The notes below the pieces were generated by a model that had not been told where the DNA came from, did not search any database, and saw nothing but the letters and a program-made list of their open reading frames with translations. A program made the translations under genes and the position numbers. Source: Mesorhizobium sp. (GTDB lineage: Bacteria > Pseudomonadota > Alphaproteobacteria > Rhizobiales > Rhizobiaceae). From it: DNA of 64,000 nucleotides. The DNA is taken from NCBI GenBank assembly GCA_004020645.1, contig SAQL01000011.1, positions 62,001 through 126,000 on the forward strand, read 5' to 3'. Of the stretch, positions 43,638-52,360 are shown one piece after another; the first letter of the stretch is position 1; each line of letters opens with the position of its first letter.

Positions 43638-44027
43638 ATGAGGCACCAAACACTGGACCAACTGCATACGGTGGCAAAGGTACACAGAGACCCAACACCT
43701 CCTGCAATGGACCGAACCCAGCGTCTCGAACGTTGGTCAAAACTTCTTGAACGGCAGCCCAACCGACTCCTCACCGCACTTATCGGGACCGAATATCGTT
43801 CGTCACCCGAGCGCGAAATTATGCGTGCCGAAGGCTCGCCAATATCGGTTGCCTTCGAGGATTCGGTCCTGCGCGATGAGGGGCTGAAAGACGATACTTA
43901 TGGCGAAGCAAAGCGTTTCTTCGAATTGACCGACAATGAGCTCCACGAAATTGTCTGCTACTGCCATGTGGGCGAGACGATGCAATCATCCTGGGCAGCG
44001 CTTTCCGTTCGTGCTGCAATTGGCTAA
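43638..44027 (+). CDS. Conserved hypothetical protein
   Basis: A 129-residue soluble protein after TAGGAGGTTGCC. The middle part (ERWSKLLERQPNRLLTALIG) is helical and basic; the C-terminal half contains FFELTDNELHEIVCYCHVGE with two close Cys and a His. I do not recognise a family. It stands alone between the small stress genes and PBP1A. Confidence 0.65.
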   Translation: MRHQTLDQLHTVAKVHRDPTPPAMDRTQRLERWSKLLERQPNRLLTALIGTEYRSSPEREIMRAEGSPISVAFEDSVLRDEGLKDDTYGEAKRFFELTDNELHEIVCYCHVGETMQSSWAALSVRAAIG

Positions 44028-44085
44028 CGCATGATCCCCTAGTGCGCGTGACGTTGGTGACAAGGTCATGCGTAGATTCAATGGT

Positions 44086-44125
44086 TTAGAGCGCGATCGA
44101 ACGCACTTTACCGATCGCGCTCTAA
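44086..44125. repeat. Inverted repeat with 14-bp perfect arms
   Basis: TTAGAGCGCGATCG (44086-44099) pairs perfectly with CGATCGCGCTCTAA (44112-44125) across a 12-base loop. There is no T run. It is the short form of a palindromic family related by its AGCGCG core to the 109-bp repeats. Confidence 0.75.
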
Positions 44126-44352
44126 TGACGAGCATAGATTGCGGCACCCTTGCTATAGGCGGTCCGCGCCGAACGACTGCGGCTGGGCAGTTGATGCCGA
44201 AATGCGAGAACGCTCCGCCGTCTCGCGATAGATGCCATTGTTGCCGACCGCCAGGAGCAAGGAACGGAGCGGTGACGTGCCGTAACGCATTGAATTAACT
44301 TTGAACCATTTAACCCGCCCTTAAATCGCCGCATCTACTCTTCACCCCGAAC

Positions 44353-44457
44353 GCCATGGAGCGACGTGCGTCCGTTCAGACGCACAGCGTACGCTCTAAG
44401 ACTTTGAAGCTTCGCATCGTGCTTTCCGAAAATCGATTCCGATTTTCGGGCCGATGC
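44353..44457. repeat. Composite palindromic element
   Basis: It begins GGAGCGACGTGCGTCC and, in inverted form, a related stretch precedes copy B of the 109-bp repeat (GGACGCACGTCGCCC near 46814). It ends with the perfect hairpin CCGAAAATCG-ATTC-CGATTTTCGG (44426-44449), enclosed by GCATCG/CGATGC (44413-44418, 44452-44457). It lies 30 bp before the PBP1A start codon, where it may influence expression. Confidence 0.7.
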
Positions 44458-44486
44458 GATAGGCATCGGGACAGACAGCACAGCGC

Positions 44487-46742
44487 ATGGCGAACCGCAG
44501 AGACAGCCGCATCGAACCGAGCTTCGAGGGACCGCCACGGGCGAAATCCTCGGCCGGTTTTTCGGTGAGCGAGGAGGATCGCGTCGTGCCGAGCAACCGC
44601 AAGACCTCTGCAAAGCGCCAATCGGCCAGGACAAAGTCGTCGCGTCGAGGACGCGGCAAAAGCCGGCGCGGCCTGTTCGGCGTGCTCGGCCGGTTGGCCT
44701 ACTGGTGCTTCGTTCTGGCCATATGGGGCGGCATCGCCACCGCCGGCATCATTGTCTATTACGGTGCGAAAATGCCGGCGGCCACCACCTGGGCCATTCC
44801 CGACCGCGCACCCAATATCAGGATCGTCTCCGTCGACGGAAAGCTGCTTGCCAATCGCGGCATGAGCGGCGGCGAAGCCATCGGCCTGCATGAAATGTCG
44901 ACCTATATTCCCGAGGCCGTCATCGCCATCGAAGATCGCCGCTTCTATTCGCATTTGGGCATCGATCCGATCGGTCTGTCCAGAGCCATGGTGGCCAACA
45001 TTGTCGGCGGGCGTTTTTCGCAGGGCGGCTCGACGCTGACCCAGCAATTGGCGAAAAACCTGTTCCTGACACCCGATCGCACGCTGGAACGCAAGGTGCA
45101 GGAAGTGCTTTTGGCGCTGTGGCTCGAGCACAAGCACACCAAGGACCAGATCCTCGAAATGTATCTCAACCGGGTCTATTTCGGCTCCGGCGCCTATGGT
45201 GTCGAAGCGGCCTCCCGCCGCTATTTCGGCAAGGGCGCGCGTGATGTCACATTGCCCGAAGCCGCACTCCTCGCTGGCCTGTTGAAGGCGCCGTCGCGAC
45301 TGTCTCCGGCGCGTGACCCGAAGGCGGCCGAGCAGCGCGCGCAGCTCGTTCTCGCCGCCATGCGCGACGAAGGCAAGATCAGCGCCAAGGAACTGACCAC
45401 GGCGATGACCGCGCCGGCGTCGCGGGTGGCATCCTACTGGACGGGCTCGGAAAACTATGTCGCCGACACTATCGTGGAAGAACTGCCCGACCTGATCGGC
45501 GACGTGCGCGGCGACATCATCGTCGACACCACCGTCGACCTCACGCTGCAGAAGCTCGCCGAACAATCGATCCGTCGGCTGATCGACGGGAGCGGCAAAA
45601 AGCTCAATGCCAGCCAGGGCGTGCTGGTGTCGATAGACAATTCCGGCGCGGTACGCGCCATGGTCGGCGGCTATGATTATTCGACCAGCCAGTTCGACCG
45701 CGCCTCGGAGGCGCGCCGCCAGCCGGGCTCGGCGTTCAAGCCCTTTGTTTACATGGCGGCGCTGGAAGCCGGCCGCACACCCGACAGCGTGCGCAATGAC
45801 GCGCCGATCAAAATTGGCAAATGGACGCCCACCAATTACGGCGGCAAGTATTTCGGCAAGGTGACACTGGCGACGGCGCTGGCGAAATCGCTCAACTCGG
45901 TGGCCGCCCAGTTGACAATGGAAGTCGGGCCTGACGCGGTCGTCGAGGCGGCGCACCGCATGGGCGTCCAGTCCGACCTCACGGCCAACACCTCGATCGC
46001 GCTCGGCACCTCTGAAGTGACGCCGCTGGAACTGACGTCGGCCTATGTCCCCTTCGCCAATGGCGGCTACCGGCCGGATGTCCATTTCATCCGCCGCGTG
46101 ACGACAGCCGGCGGCAAGGTGCTCTACGACAACAATGGCGGCGGCGCCCCGCGCGTCATCAAGCCCGAGATCGTCGGCATGATGAACTCGATGATGACCG
46201 GCACTGTTGAAATCGGCACTGCCAGGAAGGCGGCCTTTGCCTGGCCGGCCGCCGGCAAGACCGGCACCAGCCAGAATTCGCGCGACGCCTGGTTCATCGG
46301 CTATACCGCCAATCTCACCACCGGCGTCTGGTTCGGCAATGACGATGGCGGTCCGATGAAGAAGGTCACCGGCGGCGCGCTGCCGGCGCAGGCCTGGCAC
46401 GAATTCATGGTCGCCGCGCATGAAGGCGTGCCGGTGCGGCCGCTGCCTGGAACATGGAGGTCGACGCCTGCGGATATGATCGTGCAGGACGAAATACCGT
46501 CCAACACGCCGCAACCGGCGCCGGTGCCGTCCGCTTCGGTCAGCCAATCCGCGCCGTCCGCCCAAAAAGCGTCATCGCCTCGCGCTGTGCGTCCAGCCGA
46601 AACGGTCGATGGCGGCGGCTTCGGCATGCCGGGCGGTGACAGCACCACCGCATCGATCAAGCGCCCGGTGCCGCCCGGCGATGTCGGCGGCCCGGTCAAG
46701 AAGCGGCAGACCTCGATCCTCGACATCCTCACCGGCGGCTGA
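44487..46742 (+). CDS. mrcA: Penicillin-binding protein 1A, bifunctional glycosyltransferase/transpeptidase
   Basis: A 751-residue class A PBP. After a basic cytoplasmic tail (to about 65) comes one membrane anchor (YWCFVLAIWGGIATAGIIVYYG). The glycosyltransferase domain has catalytic Glu in IEDRRFYSHLGIDPIG and GGSTLTQQLAKNLF. The transpeptidase domain has active-site Ser in GSAFKPF, SLNS and KTGTSQNSRDAW. A proline/serine-rich tail of about 90 residues follows. It polymerises and cross-links peptidoglycan. The PBP1C/2C-like short form is excluded by the domain order and length only in part. Confidence 0.92.
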   Translation: MANRRDSRIEPSFEGPPRAKSSAGFSVSEEDRVVPSNRKTSAKRQSARTKSSRRGRGKSRRGLFGVLGRLAYWCFVLAIWGGIATAGIIVYYGAKMPAATTWAIPDRAPNIRIVSVDGKLLANRGMSGGEAIGLHEMSTYIPEAVIAIEDRRFYSHLGIDPIGLSRAMVANIVGGRFSQGGSTLTQQLAKNLFLTPDRTLERKVQEVLLALWLEHKHTKDQILEMYLNRVYFGSGAYGVEAASRRYFGKGARDVTLPEAALLAGLLKAPSRLSPARDPKAAEQRAQLVLAAMRDEGKISAKELTTAMTAPASRVASYWTGSENYVADTIVEELPDLIGDVRGDIIVDTTVDLTLQKLAEQSIRRLIDGSGKKLNASQGVLVSIDNSGAVRAMVGGYDYSTSQFDRASEARRQPGSAFKPFVYMAALEAGRTPDSVRNDAPIKIGKWTPTNYGGKYFGKVTLATALAKSLNSVAAQLTMEVGPDAVVEAAHRMGVQSDLTANTSIALGTSEVTPLELTSAYVPFANGGYRPDVHFIRRVTTAGGKVLYDNNGGGAPRVIKPEIVGMMNSMMTGTVEIGTARKAAFAWPAAGKTGTSQNSRDAWFIGYTANLTTGVWFGNDDGGPMKKVTGGALPAQAWHEFMVAAHEGVPVRPLPGTWRSTPADMIVQDEIPSNTPQPAPVPSASVSQSAPSAQKASSPRAVRPAETVDGGGFGMPGGDSTTASIKRPVPPGDVGGPVKKRQTSILDILTGG

Positions 46743-46828
46743 CCCCCTCGTCATCGCTGCCGTGTTCCGCTACATCTCCGGTTAAAAGTGCTGGAGCGTA
46801 CTTTGCGTCCAAAGGGACGCACGTCGCC

Positions 46829-46937
46829 CTAAAGCGCGTCGCGTTTGACCGGCCTCATGCGATGCGCTTTAGGTTGTTGTTTTATGCATGTCGTTATCGC
46901 AAAACCGCTGCGCACTTTTGCGCGACATGCATTAGAG
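46829..46937 (+). repeat. 109-bp intergenic repeat, copy B
   Basis: Copy of 41839-41947 with C/T, A/G and A/G changes. It ends 9 bp before the SDR start codon, so it contains the leader and perhaps the ribosome-binding region (GAGAGATCGCGA) of that gene. In this copy the GCATGTCG/CGACATGC stem is perfect. Confidence 0.85.
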
Positions 46938-46946
46938 AGATCGCGA

Positions 46947-47699
46947 ATGGCTGAGACCGACACCAGAAAGACCATCGTGCTGACCGGCGCCAGCCGCGGC
47001 ATCGGCCATGCCACGGTCAAGCGCTTTTCGCGCGAAGGCTGGCGCGTCATCACCTGCTCGCGCCAGGCCTTTGCCGAGGACTGCCCGTGGCCGGCCGGTC
47101 CGGAAGACCACATCAAGGTCGATCTGGCCGACCAGGAGGATGTCGGCATCGCGATCTCGGAAATCCGCCATCGGCTGGAGGCGCATGGCCGCCAGCTTCA
47201 TGCGCTGGTCAACAATGCCGGCATCTCGCCGAAGCTCAAGGACGGCAACAGCCGCATGAATTCGATCGACACGCCGATGCATGTCTGGCGCGACGTGTTC
47301 CAGGTCAATTTCTTCGCACCGATCATGCTGGCGCGGGGATTGTTTAGGGAATTGGCGTCGGCCAAAGGTTCGATCGTCAACGTCACCTCGATCGCCGGCA
47401 CCCGGGTGCATCCCTTCGCCGGCACCGCCTATGCGACGTCGAAGGCCGCGCTCGGCTCGCTGACGCGCGAAATGGCGCATGATTTCGGCCCGCACGGCAT
47501 TCGCGTCAACGCCATCGCACCCGGCGAGATCGACACGGCAATCCTGTCGCCGGGCACGGAAAAGATCGTCGAGACGATTCCGCTGCGGCGGCTGGGAACC
47601 ACGGCCGAAGTCGCCGACATCATCTTCTTCCTGTGCTCTCAGCAGGCGTCCTATGTGACGGGTTCGGAAATCCACATCAATGGCGGCCAGCACGTGTGA
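46947..47699 (+). CDS. Short-chain dehydrogenase/reductase
   Basis: ATG 46947 (MAETDTRKTI) gives 250 residues; the frame runs upstream through the repeat, but similarity begins here. SDR motifs: TGASRGIGH, NNAGISPK, NVTSIAGTR (Ser), YATSK (Tyr, Lys) and the C-terminal GSEIHINGGQHV of classical FabG-like enzymes. It uses NAD(P)H; substrate unknown. It stands alone, convergent with the antiporter gene. Confidence 0.92.
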   Translation: MAETDTRKTIVLTGASRGIGHATVKRFSREGWRVITCSRQAFAEDCPWPAGPEDHIKVDLADQEDVGIAISEIRHRLEAHGRQLHALVNNAGISPKLKDGNSRMNSIDTPMHVWRDVFQVNFFAPIMLARGLFRELASAKGSIVNVTSIAGTRVHPFAGTAYATSKAALGSLTREMAHDFGPHGIRVNAIAPGEIDTAILSPGTEKIVETIPLRRLGTTAEVADIIFFLCSQQASYVTGSEIHINGGQHV

Positions 47700-47720
47700 G
47701 CGAACGACGGCGACCGAGGG

Positions 47721-49511
47721 CTAAGTAATCGGTGCTTTCGGCTCTTCGGCCCCCTCTGCCTTGCCGTCCATCACCTCTTCCACAATCCCCCGCGCGATCT
47801 CGCGCTCGCCCATGATGACGGTGTCGGCTCCGAGCCCCTTGAGATGCTCGACCTCGGCATCGGAATGGGCGCGGGCAATGACGTTGATCTTCGGGTTGGC
47901 GGCGCGGGCGCGCAGCACGATCTGACCCGCCTCGAAGGCGTTGGGGATGGCGAGGATCAGTCGCTTCGCGCCCTCGGGATTGGCTGCGGCGAACACCTCG
48001 CTATTCGCCGCATTGCCGGATACGGTTTCGATGCCGTCGTCCTTGAGCTTCGCCAGCGTCTTGTCGGCATCCTCGATGACGAGGAAGGGCAGGGCGGCCT
48101 TCTTCAATGACGCGCCGACGAGGCTGCCGACACGGCCATAGCCGACCAGGATGGAGTGGCCGGTAAGCGCTGTGCTGGGCGGCGGGCCGTCCTCTTTCAC
48201 CGGTGCCGCGACCGAAGCCAGTTGGCCTGGCTCCGTGGCGGGGCCGATCGGCTTTGCCTCATCGAGCGGCGCCATCTTGCCGGCGCGCCTTTCCAGCCAG
48301 GGTTTCATCCAGTCGACGGCAAGGAACATCAGCGGGTTGAGGACGATCGACAGGATAGCACCGGCGAGGATCAGGTCGCGTCCTTGTTCGGGCAGCAGCT
48401 TCAGCCCGACGCCGAGCTCGGCCAGAATGAATGAGAATTCGCCGATCTGGGCAAGGCTTGCCGAAATCATCAACGCGGTCGCGATCGGATAGCGGAAGGC
48501 AACGACAATGACGAAGGCGGCCAATGATTTGCCGATGACGATGATGGCCAGTGTCGCCAGGACCGGCCAGCCATTGCTGACCAGGCTGAACGGGTCGAAC
48601 AGCATGCCGACCGAAACGAAGAACAGCACGGAAAAGGCGTCGCGCAGCGGCAGCGATTCCTCGGCCGCCCGATGGCTGAGTTCGGATTCGCTCATGATCA
48701 TGCCGGCGAAAAAAGCGCCCAGCGCCAGCGAGACGCCGAATAGCTTGGCCGCGCCGAAGGCCACCCCGAGCGCGATGGCCAGCACCGCCAGCCGGAACAA
48801 TTCACGCGATCCGGTATGGGCGACGTAGTGCAGGATCCAGGGGATGACACGGCGGCCGACCACCAGCATGACGACGACAAAGGCCGCGACCTTGGCCAGC
48901 GTCATGCCGACAATACCCCAAACGCCGTAGCTCGCCGGCAGCAACAGCAGGCCGCCGCTGTGGATCTCCACCTGCTCCTGACCGCCCAGCACACCGGCCA
49001 GCGCCGGCAGCAATACCAGCGCCAGCACCATGGCCAAATCCTCGACGATCAGCCAGCCGACTGCGATGCGGCCACGCTCGGTCTCGATCAGCCGCCGTTC
49101 CTGCAAGGCACGCAACAGCACCACGGTCGAGGCGACGGATAGCGCCAGCCCGAACACCAGCCCCGCGCCCATCGACCAGCCGAGCATCCAGGCAAGGACG
49201 GCGCCGAGCGCTGTCGCGAAGCCGATCTGCACGATGGCGCCGGGCACGGCGATGGCGCGGACCGACAACAAATCCTTCAACGAGAAATGCAGGCCGACGC
49301 CGAACATCAACAGGATCACGCCGATTTCGGCGAGTTCGTTCGCGAGGCCGCCATCGGCGACGAAGCCCGGCGTGTTCGGCCCGACCAGCACGCCGGCGAT
49401 GAGGTAGCCAACCAGCGGCGGGATACGGAAGCGATTGGCAAGCGCGCCGAAGACGAAAGCCAGCCCCAAACCTGCGACGATGGTGGCGATAAGGGGCGTG
49501 TCATGCGGCAT
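47721..49511 (-). CDS. Cation:proton antiporter with TrkA-N domain (YbaL/KefB type, CPA2)
   Basis: A 596-residue membrane protein. The N-terminal two thirds (to about 400) hold 11-13 hydrophobic segments of the CPA2 exchanger fold, including VGLHFSLKDL and LGAFFAGMIMSESELSHRAA with the family's acidic residues. The C-terminal TrkA-N nucleotide-binding domain starts at HSILVGYGRVGSLVG and ends near VIMGEREIARGI. It exchanges K+ or Na+ for H+ and is gated by a nucleotide or redox signal. An Ala/Lys/Glu-rich tail ends it. Confidence 0.92.
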   Translation of the reverse strand: MPHDTPLIATIVAGLGLAFVFGALANRFRIPPLVGYLIAGVLVGPNTPGFVADGGLANELAEIGVILLMFGVGLHFSLKDLLSVRAIAVPGAIVQIGFATALGAVLAWMLGWSMGAGLVFGLALSVASTVVLLRALQERRLIETERGRIAVGWLIVEDLAMVLALVLLPALAGVLGGQEQVEIHSGGLLLLPASYGVWGIVGMTLAKVAAFVVVMLVVGRRVIPWILHYVAHTGSRELFRLAVLAIALGVAFGAAKLFGVSLALGAFFAGMIMSESELSHRAAEESLPLRDAFSVLFFVSVGMLFDPFSLVSNGWPVLATLAIIVIGKSLAAFVIVVAFRYPIATALMISASLAQIGEFSFILAELGVGLKLLPEQGRDLILAGAILSIVLNPLMFLAVDWMKPWLERRAGKMAPLDEAKPIGPATEPGQLASVAAPVKEDGPPPSTALTGHSILVGYGRVGSLVGASLKKAALPFLVIEDADKTLAKLKDDGIETVSGNAANSEVFAAANPEGAKRLILAIPNAFEAGQIVLRARAANPKINVIARAHSDAEVEHLKGLGADTVIMGEREIARGIVEEVMDGKAEGAEEPKAPIT

Positions 49512-49716
49512 GGTCTATGGAGCGCCTTTCAAAAATCACGATGTCGGATATGCGCAGCCAAAAAAGCAGCCGCCTTTGCAATATGGCGGCTCGGATGGCC
49601 GCGAGGCAACCCGCAAATGCCATGAAATCGACGACAGGGATGACAGAAGGCGAGTTGCTCGGGGCTGGCAACGGTTGCTGCAAAAAAGAAACGGCTAGCG
49701 CGCCTGATGCCCGCGA

Positions 49717-50166
49717 TCAGGCCGCCTGCAGCAGGTTTTCGATATCGACGATGGTGTGGTTGGTCAGCGTCTTCGGAATTTCCACTGTGATTTTCTCGGC
49801 GACTTCCTTGTGCAGTTTTCGGCGCATGTCGCCCAGCACCTGCGGCGGTGCGATCAGCACCATCTCCTTGAAGGCGCCGCGATGCGCGAGCTTGTAAAGC
49901 CGCTCGGCAATTTCGTCGGCAAAACGCTCCTTACCGAGACGGTGCCAGTCAGTGTCCTCGACTGCGCTGCGGTGTACGGAAGGGCCGTCGCTGTAGCGGC
50001 CGGGGCGGTCCGAACCTTGCTCTCGCGTCGCCGGATTTGCCTGTTCCATCTCCTGCACGACCTGAAGGTCGGGATATTGGGTGTCGCCACGGTTCTCGAG
50101 GAACAGCGCCTTCTCGCCGTCGGCCACCACGATCCACAGTCCGCGTTTCAACTTGAGGTTGTTCAC
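49717..50166 (-). CDS. Host attachment family protein (attachment-to-host-cells domain)
   Basis: GTG 50166 (read VNNLKLKRGLWIVVADG) is preceded by AAGGAG at a 6-bp spacing and is chosen over ATG 50193 and 50220; it gives 149 residues. Family features: WIVVADGEKALFLEN, then RPGRYSDGPSVHRSAVEDTDWHR, then ILIAPP-type segment VLIAPPQVLGDMRRKL and a closing LTNHTIVDIENLL. The family was named for plant attachment in Agrobacterium but the biochemistry is close to release-factor-like folds and is not established. A perfect EcfG promoter lies upstream, so it is part of the general stress response. Confidence 0.88.
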   Translation of the reverse strand: MNNLKLKRGLWIVVADGEKALFLENRGDTQYPDLQVVQEMEQANPATREQGSDRPGRYSDGPSVHRSAVEDTDWHRLGKERFADEIAERLYKLAHRGAFKEMVLIAPPQVLGDMRRKLHKEVAEKITVEIPKTLTNHTIVDIENLLQAA

Positions 50167-50260
50167 GGAGCGCTCCTTTTTCCTGTTTTTCATGGTTTTT
50201 AGGCCCGTCTCTTGAGCCATTGCGGCAGCTGAACAGCCAGGCTCGGATTTCGCAGGGGCA

Positions 50261-50286
50261 AACGCGCGCCGAGGCAGGAATGTTCC
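50261..50286 (-). promoter_or_regulatory. EcfG-type general stress promoter
   Basis: On the minus strand GGAAC (50286-50282), 17 bp, CGTT (50264-50261) matches the EcfG consensus. It drives the attachment-family gene with a leader of about 90 nt to the GTG start. Confidence 0.75.
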
Positions 50287-50560
50287 GGTGTTCAGCGTAT
50301 CGCAGCTTTAGTCTACTAGATTGGTGGAATTCAGAAAAAAGTGTTTTGTAATATGCCTCGCTTGTCGCTAGAACGGCCGCAGATCAAGGCTCGCAACAGC
50401 GGCTTGGATACGCTCCACTCGTGGGTGTGGAATTTTTTTCTCCTGCCTTTGGTGCTTGCGAAAAAGCGATTGCTTCGCACGAGGCGATGCGCGAGTGCGT
50501 TCCTTCTGCTTTTTCGCGCCCGCGCGTAAAACCGACAGCGTGTTCAGGATTCCACTCGCC
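50287..50560. other. Upstream region of the sulfate assimilation operon
   Basis: About 270 bp between the stress promoter and cysG. It contains an AT-rich tract (ATTCAGAAAAAAGTGTTTTGTAA near 50330) that is a plausible promoter region, but I cannot name a regulator site. No gene is seen. Confidence 0.4.
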
Positions 50561-52012
50561 ATGCCGCAGGCCACCCCGAAGCTTAACGCCTTTCCCGTCT
50601 TCATGCGGGTCGAGGGCGAAGCCGTGGCCATCGTCGGCGGCGGCGAGGAGGCTCTGGCCAAGGCGCGGCTGATCGGCCAGTCGAGCGCCGCGCTGCGCAT
50701 CGTCAGCGATGCCGCCGAGGCCGAGTTGCTGGCCTTTATCGCCGCGAATGGCGCCATCCACATTGCTACCGCCTATGATGCCGCGCATCTCGAAGGCGCG
50801 GTGATGGTGTTTGCCGCCAGCGGCAATGAGGCGCTCGACCGGCGCGTTGCCGAAGATGCGCGCCGGCTGGGCATTCCGGTCAATGCCGTCGATCGGCCGG
50901 AGCTGTGCGATTTCTTCACCCCGGCGCTGGTCAACCGCGCGCCGGTCGCCATTGCCATCGGCACTGAAGGGGCGGGCCCGGTGCTTGCCCAGATGCTGCG
51001 CAGCCGCATCGACCGCATGCTGTCGCCGTCGCTCGGGCCGCTTGCTTCGCTTGCTGCCTCGTTGCGCGGCACCGCTGAGAGATTGCTGCCGAAAGGCAAT
51101 GCCCGCCGGCGCTTCTGGAGCGACTTTTTCGGCGGCGCACCGGCTCGCGCGGTGGACGCCGGCCAGCTTTCGCAGGCGCATGACGCCGCCGTCGACCTGC
51201 TGCTTTCGAACGCGCCGGCATCGGGTCACATTGCCCTGGTTGGCGCGGGTCCAGGCGCCGAAGACCTGCTGACGCTGCGCGCCCACCGCCTGCTGATGGA
51301 AGCCGATGTCATCGTCCATGATGCGCTGGTGCCGGAGGCGATCGTCGCCATGGGCCGTCGCGACGCCGAGCGTCTGCCGGTGGGCAAACGCAAGGGCTGC
51401 CATACCAAGAGCCAGGCCGAAATCAACGCGCTGTTGATCGAACTCGGCCGCGACGGCAAGCGCGTCGTGCGGCTGAAATCCGGTGATCCGCTGGTGTTCG
51501 GGCGGGCGGGCGAGGAAATGGCAGCGCTGCGCGATGCCGGCATCGCCTATGAGGTGGTTCCGGGCGTCACCGCGGCCTTCGCCGCCGCCGCCGATTTCGA
51601 GCTGCCGCTGACGCTGCGCGGCGTGTCGTCATCGATGGTGTTCACCACCGGCCACGACCTCAAGGGAAATTCGCTGCCCGACTGGGCCAAGCTCGCCATT
51701 TCCGGCGCCACGGTCGCTGTCTATATGGGCCGCTCGGTCGCGGCCGAAGTTGCCGGCCGGCTGATCGAGGCCGGCCTGTCGCCGGATACGGCGGTCGCCG
51801 TGGTCGAGAATGCCAGCCTTGCCAACCGCCGCCGGTTCCACGGCACGCTCGCCGACCTCCCGTCGCTGGAGGTCCGCGCCGACCTTACCGGCCCGGTCAT
51901 GACGATCATCGGCGATGCGGTTGCCGGCGCCAACTTTGAACGTTCCGAGCCGCTCGCGGCACACAGGCATGAAGGCGCGGCCCAAACAGCCGCCGAAGGA
52001 GCTGAAGGATGA
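50561..52012 (+). CDS. cysG: Siroheme synthase (uroporphyrinogen methyltransferase/precorrin-2 dehydrogenase/ferrochelatase)
   Basis: ATG 50561 (MPQATPKLNAFP) gives 483 residues, the full trifunctional length. The N-terminal Rossmann domain starts VAIVGGGEEALAKARL (NAD site for precorrin-2 oxidation). The C-terminal methyltransferase starts HIALVGAGPGAEDLLTLRAHRLL and has VVRLKSGDPLVFGRAGEE and VPGVTAAFAAAADFELPLT. It converts uroporphyrinogen III to siroheme, the cofactor needed by CysI downstream. The next gene overlaps by ATGA, so an operon is certain in practice. Confidence 0.96.
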   Translation: MPQATPKLNAFPVFMRVEGEAVAIVGGGEEALAKARLIGQSSAALRIVSDAAEAELLAFIAANGAIHIATAYDAAHLEGAVMVFAASGNEALDRRVAEDARRLGIPVNAVDRPELCDFFTPALVNRAPVAIAIGTEGAGPVLAQMLRSRIDRMLSPSLGPLASLAASLRGTAERLLPKGNARRRFWSDFFGGAPARAVDAGQLSQAHDAAVDLLLSNAPASGHIALVGAGPGAEDLLTLRAHRLLMEADVIVHDALVPEAIVAMGRRDAERLPVGKRKGCHTKSQAEINALLIELGRDGKRVVRLKSGDPLVFGRAGEEMAALRDAGIAYEVVPGVTAAFAAAADFELPLTLRGVSSSMVFTTGHDLKGNSLPDWAKLAISGATVAVYMGRSVAAEVAGRLIEAGLSPDTAVAVVENASLANRRRFHGTLADLPSLEVRADLTGPVMTIIGDAVAGANFERSEPLAAHRHEGAAQTAAEGAEG

Positions 52013-52314
52013 AAGTTCTGACCGCAAACCGCCTGACCGACGGCGAAGCCGTCTGGTACGCCAATGGCGGCTGGGCCGAGATCATCGACCATGCCGACGT
52101 CGCCCATGACAAGGCGGCTGAAGACCGGCTGGAGGCAATCGGCGCCACGGCTTACGCCAACAACGAAGTTGTCGACATCAATCTGATCGATGTGACCGTC
52201 GCCAATGGTGTGGTCGAACCGGTACGGCTGCGTGAAAAGATCCGCGCCGCCGGCCCGACCAATCGCAGCGATCTGGGCAAGCAGGCCCGCCCGGTAGCCG
52301 CCCGGGCGGCGTAA
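52009..52314 (+). CDS. DUF2849 family protein of the cys operon
   Basis: A 101-residue protein that starts in an ATGA overlap with cysG. It begins KVLTANRLTDGEAVWYANGG, the usual DUF2849 opening, and has no membrane segment. The family is almost always between siroheme synthase and sulfite reductase genes in alphaproteobacteria. Its function is unknown; a role in sulfite reduction is inferred from this constant position. Confidence 0.88.
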   Translation: MKVLTANRLTDGEAVWYANGGWAEIIDHADVAHDKAAEDRLEAIGATAYANNEVVDINLIDVTVANGVVEPVRLREKIRAAGPTNRSDLGKQARPVAARAA

Positions 52315-52360
52315 ACGACAAATTTGATGAAACGGGCGGACGCGCCCGGAAAGACCAGAC

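Larger units (their letters stand above)
44028..44486. other. Intergenic stretch made of palindromic elements
   Basis: About 460 bp before the PBP1A gene without a supportable gene. It contains a 14-bp-arm inverted repeat (44086-44125) and a composite element (44353-44457), given separately. A possible mcrA promoter could lie near TTTAACCCGCCC (about 44310), but I cannot place it with certainty. Confidence 0.5.

Noticed and set aside
44260..44290. GGAAC followed by a GT-containing -10 before mrcA, considered as an EcfG promoter
   Set aside because: At 15-17 bp spacing the -10 is not CGTT, so the match fails.
44376..46565. 729-codon open frame on the minus strand opposite mrcA
   Set aside because: It is the complement of a well-supported PBP1A gene; its sequence shows no domain and is Arg/Ala/Gly/His-rich.
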